Shown in pieces: positions 1 to 8,823 of a stretch of DNA of 64,000 nucleotides (positions within the stretch are counted from its first letter, which is position 1; every line of letters begins with the position of its first letter). The DNA comes from Paracidovorax wautersii (GTDB lineage: Bacteria; Pseudomonadota; Gammaproteobacteria; Burkholderiales; Burkholderiaceae_C). The notes beneath the pieces are model-generated. The model saw only the letters and a list, made by a program, of their open reading frames with translations, had not been told where the DNA came from and did no database searches. A program made the translations under genes and the position numbers. The stretch covers positions 62,001 through 126,000 of the forward strand of contig WNDQ01000001.1 of assembly GCA_009912175.1 (NCBI GenBank). Direction: 5' to 3'.

Positions 1-213
1 AGGGATGCCCGCAACGTCCGGATGTCCTACTTGCATTCGGACACCTGCCCCCGGAGACTGAAGGGCGCCGCACCGCGGCGCGTTTGGCGCCCGGGGATGT
101 GCGCGGCAGCCCGGACCCGTTCTGTCCGATCGCGCCCTGTGGGCGTTTCCGAGCACGGCATCGGGGGCGTCCGCGCGGAGAGCATGACAACAACAACCGT
201 TGAGGCGACCTCC

Positions 214-2637
214 ATGTCCAATCCTCCTCCTGTCGTCGGGCCGCGGGCCCGTCTTCTGTGTCTTTCAGGCACCGTGTTCGCCGTGCTCGGCCTGGCGCTG
301 GGCGCGGGCGGCGCCTACCTGGCCGCGCTGGGCGGCTCGCTTTATTACCTGATCACCGGCCTGGCCCTGCTGGTCACGGGCGTGCTGCTGTTCAAGCGGC
401 GCGGTGCGGCGCTGCTGCTGTATGCACTGGTGCTGCTGGGCAGCACGCTGTGGGCCCTGGCCGAAGTCGGCCTGGACTTCTGGCAGCTGCTGCCGCGCCT
501 GGACGTGCCCTTCGCGCTCGGTCTGCTGCTTTTGCTGCCCGCCGTGCGCCGGCCGCTGCAGCCCGCGCGCGTCGGCACGGCAGCGCTGTCGGCCACGCTG
601 GTCGTGGCGCTGGCCGCGGGCCTGGCGGCCCTGCCACGCAACCCGACCCACGTCGACGGCACACTGGAGCGCGGCCTGGCCGAGGTCCAGCCCGAGCAGA
701 GCCAGGCGCTGCCGCCCACGCCCGAGGGCGACTGGCCCAGCTACGGCGGCACCGCACTGGCCCAGCGCTACAGCGCGCTCAAACAGATCACGCCGGACAA
801 CGCGGGCCAGCTCGCCGTGGCGTGGGAATACCACACCGGCGATTTGCCCGGCAAGGAAGACCCGGTCGAGATCACCAACCAGGTCACGCCGCTGAAGGTA
901 GGCGACACGCTTTACCTGTGCACGCCGCACAGCGTTGCCGTGGCGCTGGACGCCACCACCGGCAAGGAGAAGTGGCGCTTCGACCCCAAGATCCAGAGCG
1001 CCGCCGGCAGTTTCAAGCAGTGGGCGCACATGACCTGCCGCGGCGTCTCCTATTACGACGCCAACGCCTATTCCGCGCTGGACGCGGCAGCCGCGACACC
1101 CAAGGCCGCGGCCGCCAGCAGTTGCCCGCGCCGCATCTTCCTGCCCACGGCCGACGCGCGCCTGATCGCGCTCAACGCCGACAACGGCAGCGTCTGCACC
1201 GACTTCGGCGACCAGGGCACCATCCACCTGCTGACCGACAACCTCGACGGCCGCATGCTGCCGGGCGGCTATTTCTCGACCTCGCCGTCGGCCGTCACGC
1301 GCGACCTGGTGGTCATCGGCAGCCACGTCAGCGACAACTACTCGACGCGCGAATCCTCGGGCGTGATCCGCGCTTTCAACGTGCACGACGGCCATCTGGT
1401 CTGGAACTGGGACAGCGGCAACCCCGAGCAAACCGAGCCACTGCCGCCCGGCCAGCTCTACAGCCACAACTCGGCCAACATGTGGTCGGTCATCAGCGTC
1501 GACGAAAAGCTCGGCCTGATGTACCTGCCCATGGGCAACCAGACGCCCGACCAGTGGGGCGCCGGCCGCAGCGCGGGTGCCGAGAAATACAGCGCCAGCG
1601 TGGTCGCGCTGGACATCGCCAGTGGCCGCGTGCGCTGGCACCAGCAGTTCACCCACCACGACCTGTGGGACCGCGACGTCAGCGGCCAGCCCACGCTGGT
1701 CGACATCAAGACCGCCGAGGGCGTCAAGCCGGCGCTGATCTCGGCCGACAAGCAGGGCGACGTCTACGTGCTCGACCGCCGCGACGGCACGCCGATCTAC
1801 CCCATCACCGAAAAACCCGTGGCGCAGGGCGCGCTGCCGGGCGACTGGACCGCGCCCACGCAGCCGTCCTCGGCCATCAGCTTCGAGCCGCCGGTGCTGA
1901 CCGAGGCGGCCATGTGGGGCACCACGCCCTTCGACCAGCTCTACTGCCGCATCCGCTTCAAGCAGATGCGCTACCAGGGCCCCTACACCCCGCCCGGCCT
2001 GGACCAGTCCATCGTGCACCCGGGCAATGCCGGCGTGTTCGACTGGGGCAGCACCTCGGTCGACCCGGTGCGCCAGTTGCTGCTGCTCAATCCCAACTCC
2101 TTCGCCTTCGTCTACAAGATGGTGCCGGCCGAGGAAGTGGCGCGGCGTGAACGTGGCGCCAGCGAAAGCTCGGGCGTGCAGCCCAACACCGGCGCGCCCT
2201 ACGGCGTGGAGATCTCGCCCTTCGTCACGCCCTGGGGCCTGCCCTGCCAGGCGCCGTCCTGGGGCTGGGTGGCCGCGGTCGACCTGACCAACGGCAAGAC
2301 CGTCTGGCAGAAAAAGAATGGCACCACGCGAGACAACGCACCCTTCGGCATTCCGCTGCCGCTGGGCGTTCCGGGCCAGGGCGGCATGCTGACCACCGGG
2401 GGTGGCGTGGTGTTCTTTGGCGCGGCGCTGGACAACTACCTGCGCGCCTTCGACGTGACCAACGGCCGCAAGCTGTTCGAGGCCCGCCTGCCCGCCGGCG
2501 GCCAGGCCACGCCCATGAGCTACCAGGGCAGCGACGGCCGCCAGTACGTGGTCATCATGGCCGGCGGCCATGGCTCGCTGGGCACCAAGATGGGCGACAG
2601 CCTGATCGCCTACGCCCTGCCCGCCGGGGCCAAGTAG
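214..2637 (+). CDS. gcd: Membrane-bound PQQ-dependent glucose/quinate/shikimate-type dehydrogenase
   Basis: Oxidises an aldose or polyol in the periplasm with pyrroloquinoline quinone and passes electrons to ubiquinone. The N-terminal ~130 residues form about five hydrophobic membrane helices. They are followed by a periplasmic beta-propeller opening with DWPSYGGTALAQRYS and containing repeated W-rich PQQ blades (DLWDRD, GWVAAVDLTNGKTVW). The predicted 807 aa matches the ~800 aa of the Gcd family. I chose the ATG at 214 because GAGG lies 8 nt upstream; an in-frame ATG at 184 is possible but its GGAG is only 3 nt away. The gene is monocistronic with a hairpin-T-run terminator after it. Glucose versus quinate/shikimate specificity cannot be settled from sequence. 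Bases 1-213 contain no gene I can support. Confidence 0.9.
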   Translation: MSNPPPVVGPRARLLCLSGTVFAVLGLALGAGGAYLAALGGSLYYLITGLALLVTGVLLFKRRGAALLLYALVLLGSTLWALAEVGLDFWQLLPRLDVPFALGLLLLLPAVRRPLQPARVGTAALSATLVVALAAGLAALPRNPTHVDGTLERGLAEVQPEQSQALPPTPEGDWPSYGGTALAQRYSALKQITPDNAGQLAVAWEYHTGDLPGKEDPVEITNQVTPLKVGDTLYLCTPHSVAVALDATTGKEKWRFDPKIQSAAGSFKQWAHMTCRGVSYYDANAYSALDAAAATPKAAAASSCPRRIFLPTADARLIALNADNGSVCTDFGDQGTIHLLTDNLDGRMLPGGYFSTSPSAVTRDLVVIGSHVSDNYSTRESSGVIRAFNVHDGHLVWNWDSGNPEQTEPLPPGQLYSHNSANMWSVISVDEKLGLMYLPMGNQTPDQWGAGRSAGAEKYSASVVALDIASGRVRWHQQFTHHDLWDRDVSGQPTLVDIKTAEGVKPALISADKQGDVYVLDRRDGTPIYPITEKPVAQGALPGDWTAPTQPSSAISFEPPVLTEAAMWGTTPFDQLYCRIRFKQMRYQGPYTPPGLDQSIVHPGNAGVFDWGSTSVDPVRQLLLLNPNSFAFVYKMVPAEEVARRERGASESSGVQPNTGAPYGVEISPFVTPWGLPCQAPSWGWVAAVDLTNGKTVWQKKNGTTRDNAPFGIPLPLGVPGQGGMLTTGGGVVFFGAALDNYLRAFDVTNGRKLFEARLPAGGQATPMSYQGSDGRQYVVIMAGGHGSLGTKMGDSLIAYALPAGAK

Positions 2638-2675
2638 GCCCACGCAATGAGGCCGGCCGCCAGGGCCGGCCAACC

Positions 2676-2713
2676 AGCGCAGCCGCCCCTGTCGGGCCGT
2701 TGCGCTTTTTTTT
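2676..2713 (+). terminator. Rho-independent terminator of gcd
   Basis: AGCGCA (2676-2681) pairs with TGCGCT (2701-2706), with an imperfect inner extension, and runs into eight T. A second strong hairpin (GGCCGGCC / GGCCGGCC, 2651-2671) lies just upstream. Confidence 0.6.
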
Positions 2714-2740
2714 GCCTGGGGGCGCGTGGCGCGCTGCGGC

Positions 2741-3523
2741 TCAGCGGTAGCGGTCGGCCGTGAAAGGCTGCAGCACCACGCCGTTCGCGCGCAGATCCTC
2801 GGGCCACAGCGGCCCGCCCAGGTAATCGGCCTCGGCCACACGCGCGGCCGAATGTTCGAGCGCCGACGCGCTGCCCGGGTGGACCATGATCAGCCCGCCG
2901 TCGGCGATGGTGCGCAGCCACGCCTGCATGTGCTGGCGGTAGTCGGCCCCCGGGTTGAAGTCATAGGCGCCGGCAAAGTCGCGGTTGCGCGGCCATTGCG
3001 TGCGCGCCAGTTCGCGCCCCAGCGCCGACGCGCCCAGCAGGTTGAGCACCTGCGCCTTGCCGCCGCGCCAGGTCGACGTGCGCGGCACCCGCAGCGCCGG
3101 CCGCCCGGCCGCGCCATAACGCGCCAGCAAGGCCGCCTGCAAGGCGCCGCGCACCTGCGGCAACTGGTGCACGTGCTGATGGCCGTCGACAAAGTCGGGC
3201 GCGCGGCCCACGGCGGACTCGAAGGCCTGCAGTTGTTCAGCGATGCGCGCGTCCAGCGCGGTCGCATCCAGTCGGTGCGCATAGGCACGCGCAATCAGCC
3301 CGCCCAGGCCGGCCGAAGGCTCGCCCGGGCGCCAGGTCAAATTCAGGTGCAGGCCCACGGCCACGCCCGCCGGCGCATCGCGCCAGCGCCGCGCCACGGG
3401 GCCCTGGGCCAGCACGCTCACGGCGCTCAGGCGGCCGGCATGCGCCAGCGCCTCGATCGCGTGGTCGTTGGCCTCGTCCCAGCCGGCGTCGTCGCAGCAG
3501 ACGGCAATCGAGCGCACCGTCAT
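2741..3523 (-). CDS. YdjC/ChbG-HpnK family deacetylase, NaxD-like
   Basis: Metal-dependent carbohydrate deacetylase of 260 aa. Visible family motifs are CDDAGW at residues 10-15 (metal-binding Asp pair), HLNLT, DGHQHVHQLP near residue 117, and a C-terminal MVHPG. The start ATG overlaps the stop of the upstream gtrA-like gene by 4 bp (ATGA), so translation is probably coupled. Family members next to a GT2 transferase, a GtrA protein and an ArnT-like GT39 (NaxD of Francisella/Bordetella, LgmC in Bordetella) deacetylate undecaprenyl-phosphate-N-acetylhexosamine before transfer to lipid A phosphates. I infer that role from context; HpnK-type hopanoid chemistry is an alternative but no hopanoid genes are present here. 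Confidence 0.82.
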   Translation of the reverse strand: MTVRSIAVCCDDAGWDEANDHAIEALAHAGRLSAVSVLAQGPVARRWRDAPAGVAVGLHLNLTWRPGEPSAGLGGLIARAYAHRLDATALDARIAEQLQAFESAVGRAPDFVDGHQHVHQLPQVRGALQAALLARYGAAGRPALRVPRTSTWRGGKAQVLNLLGASALGRELARTQWPRNRDFAGAYDFNPGADYRQHMQAWLRTIADGGLIMVHPGSASALEHSAARVAEADYLGGPLWPEDLRANGVVLQPFTADRYR

Positions 3524-3924
3524 GGCCGCACCCCGTTGCCGTCCGCCGGATGGGCAAAAGCCCAGACGCGCGCCAGCACATAGGTGAGCACGGCCACCGC
3601 TGCCAGCGTGATGAAGAGCGCGACCGCGTAGTGCAGCGGCGTCCAGCGCAGCAGCGCCACATAGAGCGCTTGATTGAGAGCAAAGCCCAGCAGCGACACG
3701 CCCAGAAAACGCGGCAGGGCCTCGCGGTGCGGGCGGCTCGATGCAAACGTCAAAGAGCGGTGGCCCGTGTAGCTCACGCACCAGGCCAGCGCAACCGCCG
3801 GCAGATTGGCCTGCCAGGGCAGCAGCCAGCCGGCCTCGACCAGCGCCAGCACGACCGCCTCGTGCACGGCCGCCGCCGTGCCGCCCACCAGCAGAAAACG
3901 CCAGACCGACCGCGGCACCGTCAT
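3520..3924 (-). CDS. GtrA-like small membrane protein (putative polyprenyl-linked sugar flippase)
   Basis: 134 aa with four hydrophobic segments and the GtrA-family pattern: RFLLVGG near the N-terminus, then a WCVSYTGHRSLTFAS block. GtrA proteins are thought to flip undecaprenyl-phosphate-linked sugars. The ATG overlaps the stop of the GT2 gene by 4 bp, and its own stop overlaps the deacetylase start by 4 bp, so the three genes are tightly coupled. The start was chosen at 3924 because of that overlap; the open frame further upstream lies inside the GT2 gene. Confidence 0.82.
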   Translation of the reverse strand: MTVPRSVWRFLLVGGTAAAVHEAVVLALVEAGWLLPWQANLPAVALAWCVSYTGHRSLTFASSRPHREALPRFLGVSLLGFALNQALYVALLRWTPLHYAVALFITLAAVAVLTYVLARVWAFAHPADGNGVRP

Positions 3925-5000
3925 GCGCGGGCCTCGGTGGCCGGCTGCACAGGCGCCTGCGCAGGCATGGGCGGCACAGGCTCCTGCGGCGCCAGCGGTT
4001 CGATGTCCTCGCCCACCACGTACAGCGGCCGTTGTTTGACCTCGACGAAGACCCGGCCGATGTACTCGCCCAGCAGACCGATGGACACGAGCTGGATGCC
4101 CGAGAAGAACATCAGCGCCGCCGCCAGCGTGGTGAAGCCTTCGATCTCCTGCCCCACCACGGCCCACTCGACCACGATCCAGCCGCCATACAGCAGCGCC
4201 AGGCCCGAGACCACGAAGCCGATCAGGGCCGACAGCCGCAGCGGCCAGTGGCTGAAGGCCGTCAGGCCGTCGAGCGCCAGCTCCATCAGGCGCATCGGGC
4301 CGAACGACGACAGTCCCTGAAGACGCGGCAGCACCTCGAAGGGCACGGCCACGCTCGAAAATCCGACCCAGGCGTACAGGCCCTTCATGTAGCGGTTGCG
4401 CTCGGGCAGGCGGTTGAGCGCGTCGAGCACACGCCGGTCAAACAGCCGGAAGTCGCCCGCGTTGCGCGGAATCTCGAAACGCCCGCCCGCGTTGGCCGCG
4501 CCCATGAGGCGGTAGAACGCCCCCTTGGCGCGGCGCAGCAGCCAGGACTCGGCCTGCTCGCGGTGCGTCTGCACGCCATAGGCCATGTCGATGCCGGCTT
4601 CCCAGTGCGCAATCATGTCGGGCACGGTCTCCAGCGGGTGCTGGAAGTCGCTGTCGATGACCAGCACGGCGTCGGGCGCGAAGCGGGCGGCGGCCTCCAG
4701 GCCGGCGGTCAGCGCGACCTCCTTGCCGAAGTTGCGCGACAGTGCGCGGTAGAACACGGGCAGGCCGTCGGCAACCGCCTGCGCCACCTCAGCACCCGTG
4801 TTGTCGCGGCTGCCGTCATTGACCACCACGATTCGCACCTGCGCAAAACGCGGCGCCACCACCGCCAGCAGCGCCTCGATGAAGGCGCGCGCATGGCTGC
4901 CCTCGTTGTACATCGGCACGATGCAGGCCAGCCGGGCGCGGGCGGCATCACGGCGCGCGGCAACGCGCGGCGGCGGCAAGGGGACAGCAGGGGTATTCAT
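3921..5000 (-). CDS. Family 2 glycosyltransferase, ArnC/DPM-like, undecaprenyl-phosphate hexosaminyl transferase candidate
   Basis: 359 aa. The N-terminal GT-A domain has IVPMYNEG, VVVNDGSRD and a VLVIDSDFQHP catalytic DxD-type block. Two C-terminal membrane helices (about residues 255-320) are typical of ArnC, GtrB and FlmF-type enzymes that load a sugar onto undecaprenyl phosphate at the inner face of the inner membrane. A Pro/Ala-rich tail ends the protein. It precedes gtrA with a 4 bp overlap and follows the GT39 gene after a 100 bp gap. In the proposed pathway it makes the lipid-linked N-acetylhexosamine; the sugar cannot be read from sequence. Confidence 0.85.
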   Translation of the reverse strand: MNTPAVPLPPPRVAARRDAARARLACIVPMYNEGSHARAFIEALLAVVAPRFAQVRIVVVNDGSRDNTGAEVAQAVADGLPVFYRALSRNFGKEVALTAGLEAAARFAPDAVLVIDSDFQHPLETVPDMIAHWEAGIDMAYGVQTHREQAESWLLRRAKGAFYRLMGAANAGGRFEIPRNAGDFRLFDRRVLDALNRLPERNRYMKGLYAWVGFSSVAVPFEVLPRLQGLSSFGPMRLMELALDGLTAFSHWPLRLSALIGFVVSGLALLYGGWIVVEWAVVGQEIEGFTTLAAALMFFSGIQLVSIGLLGEYIGRVFVEVKQRPLYVVGEDIEPLAPQEPVPPMPAQAPVQPATEARA

Positions 5001-5027
5001 CTCGCGACTTTCAACTCTCGGTATTCA

Positions 5028-5044
5028 ACACGCTTAGAGCGTGT
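5028..5044. repeat. 7+7 bp inverted repeat in the gap between GT39 and GT2 genes
   Basis: ACACGCT-TAG-AGCGTGT is a perfect inverted repeat 28 bp upstream of the GT2 start codon, inside the only sizeable gap of the lipid A-type operon. It could be an operator for an internal promoter or an RNA hairpin; there is no T-run after it, so it is not a classical terminator. Confidence 0.45.
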
Positions 5045-5100
5045 GATGCACTTTCTAGGCGGGGGCGCAGCATAGACCACGGACGTGCGCCTCATCGGGT

Positions 5101-6627
5101 TCACGGCGCCCATCCCGCCACCTCGGCGGACGCCGACGGCGCGACCCACAGCAGGTCGAACTGGCTGTCGCGGCGCACCGGAAAACGCCAGCCGCTGCGA
5201 TGCACCGTGACGCTTTCGGTCTCGACCCGCAGGTCCAGCCGCTGGACCCAGGCCTGGGCTTGGGCCAGGCACTCCGGCCCCTGCGTCGGATCACACACGA
5301 CCAGGCCCGGCAGGCTGCGCCAGTCGGCCGGCGTGTGCACTTGCGCCGGCCCGGCTTCGCCCGGCAGGCCCGGCACGCCATGCGGGTGGCCCGGCAAATA
5401 GAAGGTCAGCGCGCTGGCATAACGCCAATCGCCGCCGACCCAGCCCACGGGCCGGCCTTCGGCCTGCAGCGCCTGCGCCAGCTCGGCGCGCGGCAGGTAG
5501 TACTTGGCGCTGCCGCGCTCCGCTTCATACACGTAATAGGCCACGCCAGCCAGCACGACCACCAGCCAGTAGCTACGCAGCGCGCGCCACAGACGGGCGG
5601 CCATCAGCGGGGCGTCGCCAGGGCCGCCCGGGCGCACCCACGCCAGAACCAGCGCCGGCCAGGCAAACGCCAGCGGCAGCCCCCAGGGTGCCGACAGGCG
5701 AATGTTCACCAGCGCGGCCAGCACCACGGTCAGCAGCGGTGGTCCCGCCACCAGCGCCAGCAGTGCCCCGGTCCGGCCGTCGGACGACGGCACGCGCCGC
5801 CAGGGCCGGCCCGACCACCACAGCACCAGCGCGGACAGCACCGGAAAGACAAACAGCATCACCACAAAGCTCAGCAGGCCACGCAGGGCAAAGCTGTGGC
5901 CCCCGCCCTTTTCCTCCACATAAAGGAGGGTGACAAAACCATGGTGCGCCACCCAGACCACGTGCGGCAGCAGCGCCAGCGCAAACACCGCCAGGCTGAT
6001 CCACGACCAGCGCGAGAGCAGCCAGCGCCGGCCCGGCGCGCAGGCCAGCGCCGCCAGCAGCATCGACACCAGCAGCACGCCCGAGTAGTACTTGCCCAGC
6101 ATGGCCGCGGCCGCCGCCAGCCCCAGCGCCACGGCCGGCCACCAGCCCGGGCGCGTCATCGCGCGCCAGAAGGCCCAGCCCGCCAGCGGCCACAGGGGCA
6201 GCAGCACCGAATTCATGTTGAGCTTGAGCGCCAGATGGCCGTAGGCCAGCGACAGCGCCGCACCCACCATGGCCCACGTGGTCCAGCGGTCGGTCTCGGC
6301 GTCGTGCGCCAGCACGTCGCGCGTGAACCGGCCCACCAGCCAGACCGCCAGCGTCATGTTCAGCGCCGACAGCAGCTCGAACGCCCAGTCGGCCGTGGGC
6401 CAGACGGCAAACCACGCCCCCGCCGCCCACGCCAGCAGCGGCGGGTGCTTGAACGTGCCCCACTGCGGGTCATGCCCCCAGGCATAAAGCTCGTGCATGT
6501 CGCCAAAACCGTCGAGCCCCGGCGACATCGCCGCGCTCAACCACCACACCAGAAAATGCCCGATGAGCACCCATGCGCCCAGACGGCGCCACGACACGGA
6601 AGAAACCATAGAAACCATCGCCCGCAT
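5101..6627 (-). CDS. ArnT-like GT39 membrane glycosyltransferase (lipid A sugar transferase candidate)
   Basis: About 508 aa, mostly hydrophobic with some 10-12 membrane helices. An early periplasmic loop carries the GT39 acidic region ([12 protein letters not shown], then KHPPLLAWA). The family uses polyprenyl-phosphate sugars as donors; ArnT, FlmK and LgmB transfer aminosugars to lipid A phosphates at the periplasmic face. It is the first gene of the four-gene operon with GT2, GtrA and deacetylase. In-frame ATGs lie at 6627, 6618 and 6609 and none has a clear ribosome-binding site, so the start is uncertain by a few residues. Confidence 0.8.
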   Translation of the reverse strand: MRAMVSMVSSVSWRRLGAWVLIGHFLVWWLSAAMSPGLDGFGDMHELYAWGHDPQWGTFKHPPLLAWAAGAWFAVWPTADWAFELLSALNMTLAVWLVGRFTRDVLAHDAETDRWTTWAMVGAALSLAYGHLALKLNMNSVLLPLWPLAGWAFWRAMTRPGWWPAVALGLAAAAAMLGKYYSGVLLVSMLLAALACAPGRRWLLSRWSWISLAVFALALLPHVVWVAHHGFVTLLYVEEKGGGHSFALRGLLSFVVMLFVFPVLSALVLWWSGRPWRRVPSSDGRTGALLALVAGPPLLTVVLAALVNIRLSAPWGLPLAFAWPALVLAWVRPGGPGDAPLMAARLWRALRSYWLVVVLAGVAYYVYEAERGSAKYYLPRAELAQALQAEGRPVGWVGGDWRYASALTFYLPGHPHGVPGLPGEAGPAQVHTPADWRSLPGLVVCDPTQGPECLAQAQAWVQRLDLRVETESVTVHRSGWRFPVRRDSQFDLLWVAPSASAEVAGWAP

Positions 6628-6786
6628 TGTGCAAAAAGCGCGGTTCAGTTTCCATTCAGCCGCAAGCATTCATCCGGGCCCGCCGCGAACCGTTCAGCCT
6701 GTTGTCCTGCCCTGCGTCGCCCAGCCCCCCAAGGTCGCCAGCGGCTAAGATCAGCCCGCTCCCTCCCCTTGCCCCTCATTCTTTTC

Positions 6787-7338
6787 ATGCGCATCCTCGG
6801 CATCGACCCCGGCCTGCAGACCACCGGCTTTGGCGTGATCGACGTGCACGGCCACCGCCTGCAGTACGTCGCCAGCGGCACCATCAAGACCACCAAGGGC
6901 GCCAGCCTTGGCGACCTGCCCGCGCGCATCAAGATCCTCTACGACGGCCTGCGCGAGGTGCACCAGCGCTACCAGCCCGAAACCGCCTCGCTGGAAATCA
7001 CCTTCGTCAACGTCAACCCGCAGGCCACGCTGCTGCTGGGCCAGGCGCGCGGCGCCTGCCTCACCGCGCTGGTCTCGTGCGACCTGCCAGTGGCCGAATA
7101 CACCGCCCTGCAGATGAAAAAAGCCGTCGTCGGCCACGGCCGCGCGGCCAAGTCGCAGGTCCAGGAAATGGTCATGCGCCTGCTGCAACTGCCCGGCCTG
7201 CCCGGCACCGACGCCGCCGACGCGCTGGGCCTGGCCATCACCCACGCCCACGCGGGCGCCGCCATGGCGCGCATCGCCGAAGTGGCGCCGCTGCAGCGCA
7301 AGACCAGCGCGATGTACCGCAAGGGACGCAGCTATTAG
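6787..7338 (+). CDS. ruvC: Crossover junction endodeoxyribonuclease RuvC
   Basis: Holliday-junction resolvase of 183 aa. The four acidic active-site residues are present: D7 in [10 protein letters not shown]70 in the [10 protein letters not shown] block, D142 and D145 in [21 protein letters not shown] is the conserved dimer-interface segment. It starts at the ATG that gives the canonical N-terminus. ruvA and ruvB are not in this window. Confidence 0.97.
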   Translation: MRILGIDPGLQTTGFGVIDVHGHRLQYVASGTIKTTKGASLGDLPARIKILYDGLREVHQRYQPETASLEITFVNVNPQATLLLGQARGACLTALVSCDLPVAEYTALQMKKAVVGHGRAAKSQVQEMVMRLLQLPGLPGTDAADALGLAITHAHAGAAMARIAEVAPLQRKTSAMYRKGRSY

Positions 7339-7350
7339 ACGCCCCCCGAA

Positions 7351-7409
7351 GCGCCTGCGGCGCCTCCCCCCACTGGGGGGCGACAGCACCGGTCGGGCAA
7401 AGCCCGTCC
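7351..7409. repeat. REP-like cluster of three short hairpins
   Basis: Downstream of ruvC lie three adjacent palindromes: GGCGCC-type around 7351-7364, CCCCCC-ACT-GGGGGG (7366-7380), and GGTCGGGC/GCCCGTCC (7391-7409). The combination looks like the intergenic REP-type repeats common in this group; no T-run follows. Confidence 0.5.
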
Positions 7410-7445
7410 ACGCTGTCACTTGAAAATTCACCAGGGACTTCAACA

Positions 7446-7544
7446 ATGGCGCAACTGCAGATGCTCGATACCCATGCGCCCCAAGCTCCTGCAGCGCCCC
7501 TACGGGGTCGGCATACCGGCAAAGGTCGATCCAGGCCGCGCTAG
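7446..7544 (+). pseudogene. Possible 5' remnant of a truncated gene (32 codons)
   Basis: ATG preceded by AGGGA about 8 nt upstream, then MAQLQMLDTHAPQAP and a low-complexity tail, with the stop at 7544 inside the 3' end of the convergent monooxygenase gene. The first ~18 codons look like a normal protein start with a ribosome-binding site; the rest does not. It could be a gene start cut off at the left border of the thiamin-responsive block, or chance. I do not recognise the product. Confidence 0.25.
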
Positions 7545-8822
7545 CCCCAGATGCTCACGCAGCGTCACGCCTTCGTAATCACGGCGGAACAGGCCGCGTT
7601 GCTGCAGCACGGGCACGACGTGGTCGACGAAGTCGTCGATGCTGTGCGGCAGCGCGGGCGGCATGAGGTTGAAGCCGTCGGCGCCTTCGTGCTCGAACCA
7701 GTGCTGCATGTGATCGGCGATCTGCTCGGGCGTACCGACCACGGTGCAGTGGCCGCCGCCAGCGGCCAGGCGGCCCAGTAGTTGGCGCACGGTGGGGCGC
7801 TCGGTCTCGATGATGCGCAGGATGGTGGCGTAGCGGCCTTGCGGGCCCTTGAATTCGGACAGCGGCGGCAACGGTGGCACGGGCGCGTCCAGTTCCCAGT
7901 CCGAGCAGTCCTGCGCGATGAAGGTGCCGAGCTGGTTGAGTGAATTGGCGGTGGGCAGCAATTCATCGAGTTCGCGTTGTTTGGCGCGCGCCTCGGCTTC
8001 GGTCGAACCGACGAAGGCCACCAGGCCGGGCAGGACCGGCACGGGCGCACGGCCGGCAGCGGCCACGCGGCGTTGCATGTCGCGGTAATAACTTTGCGCG
8101 GCGGGCAGGTCGTAGGCCACGGCGTAGATCGCTTCGGCATGGCGTGCGGCCAGATCACGGCCCTGGTCGGACGCGCCGGCCTGGAACAGCACGGGATGGC
8201 CTTGCGGTGGGCGCGGCATGGTCAGCGGGCCGTCCACGCGGAAGTGTTCGCCCTGGTGACGAATCGGGCGCACGCTGTCCGGGCGCAGAAAGTCGCCCCG
8301 CCGATCGAACGCCAGCGCATCGTCGTCCCACGAGTCCCACAACGCCTTGACGGTGTTGACCATTTCCTCGGCACGCTGGTAACGCCAGGCGTGCGGCGGC
8401 ATGGCGTCGAAACCATGGTTGCGCGCTTCGGCGTCGAACATCGACGTCACCACATTCCAGCCCACGCGCCCCTTGGAAATATGGTCGAGCGAGGCCAGCA
8501 GCCGCGCCACATGGAACGGCGTGCCGAAGGTGCTCGACACCGTGCTGACCAGGCCGATGCGTCCGGTCGCGCGCGCCATGGCCGCCAGCGAAGTCAGTGG
8601 CTCCAGGAACCAGCGCGGGCCGTCGCCGATCTCGATGGCGGCATGGCCGTCGGCGAAGAACACCGCGTCAAGCTTGCCGCGCTCGGCCGTGCGCGCGAGT
8701 TCTTCGTAATAGGCGATGTCGCCCAGCCGCTCGACAGCCGAATCCGGGTGGCGCCACGCGCCACGGTGGTGGCCGCAGCCGAAGATGAAGAGGTTGAGGT
8801 GCAGGTGTTTGCGGGCGACCAT
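7500..8822 (-). CDS. NtaA/SnaA/DmoA-type FMN-dependent monooxygenase (LLM class) under TPP riboswitch
   Basis: 440 aa flavin-dependent monooxygenase of the bacterial luciferase-like fold. The NtaA/DmoA subgroup is recognisable from HLHLNLFIFGCGHH at the start, FVEP-like WFLEPLTSLAAMA, the STFGTPFHVARLLASLDHISKGRVGWNVVTS block and PVLFQAGASDQGRDLAA. Such enzymes use FMNH2 from a separate reductase to oxidise C-N or C-S bonds of small molecules. It is the second gene after the SDR (1 bp apart), so both are transcribed from the thiamin-pyrophosphate riboswitch at 9691-9788. That regulation points to thiamin or a thiamin breakdown product as the relevant metabolite; the substrate is unknown. Confidence 0.88.
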   Translation of the reverse strand: MVARKHLHLNLFIFGCGHHRGAWRHPDSAVERLGDIAYYEELARTAERGKLDAVFFADGHAAIEIGDGPRWFLEPLTSLAAMARATGRIGLVSTVSSTFGTPFHVARLLASLDHISKGRVGWNVVTSMFDAEARNHGFDAMPPHAWRYQRAEEMVNTVKALWDSWDDDALAFDRRGDFLRPDSVRPIRHQGEHFRVDGPLTMPRPPQGHPVLFQAGASDQGRDLAARHAEAIYAVAYDLPAAQSYYRDMQRRVAAAGRAPVPVLPGLVAFVGSTEAEARAKQRELDELLPTANSLNQLGTFIAQDCSDWELDAPVPPLPPLSEFKGPQGRYATILRIIETERPTVRQLLGRLAAGGGHCTVVGTPEQIADHMQHWFEHEGADGFNLMPPALPHSIDDFVDHVVPVLQQRGLFRRDYEGVTLREHLGLARPGSTFAGMPTP

Positions 8823-8823
8823 G

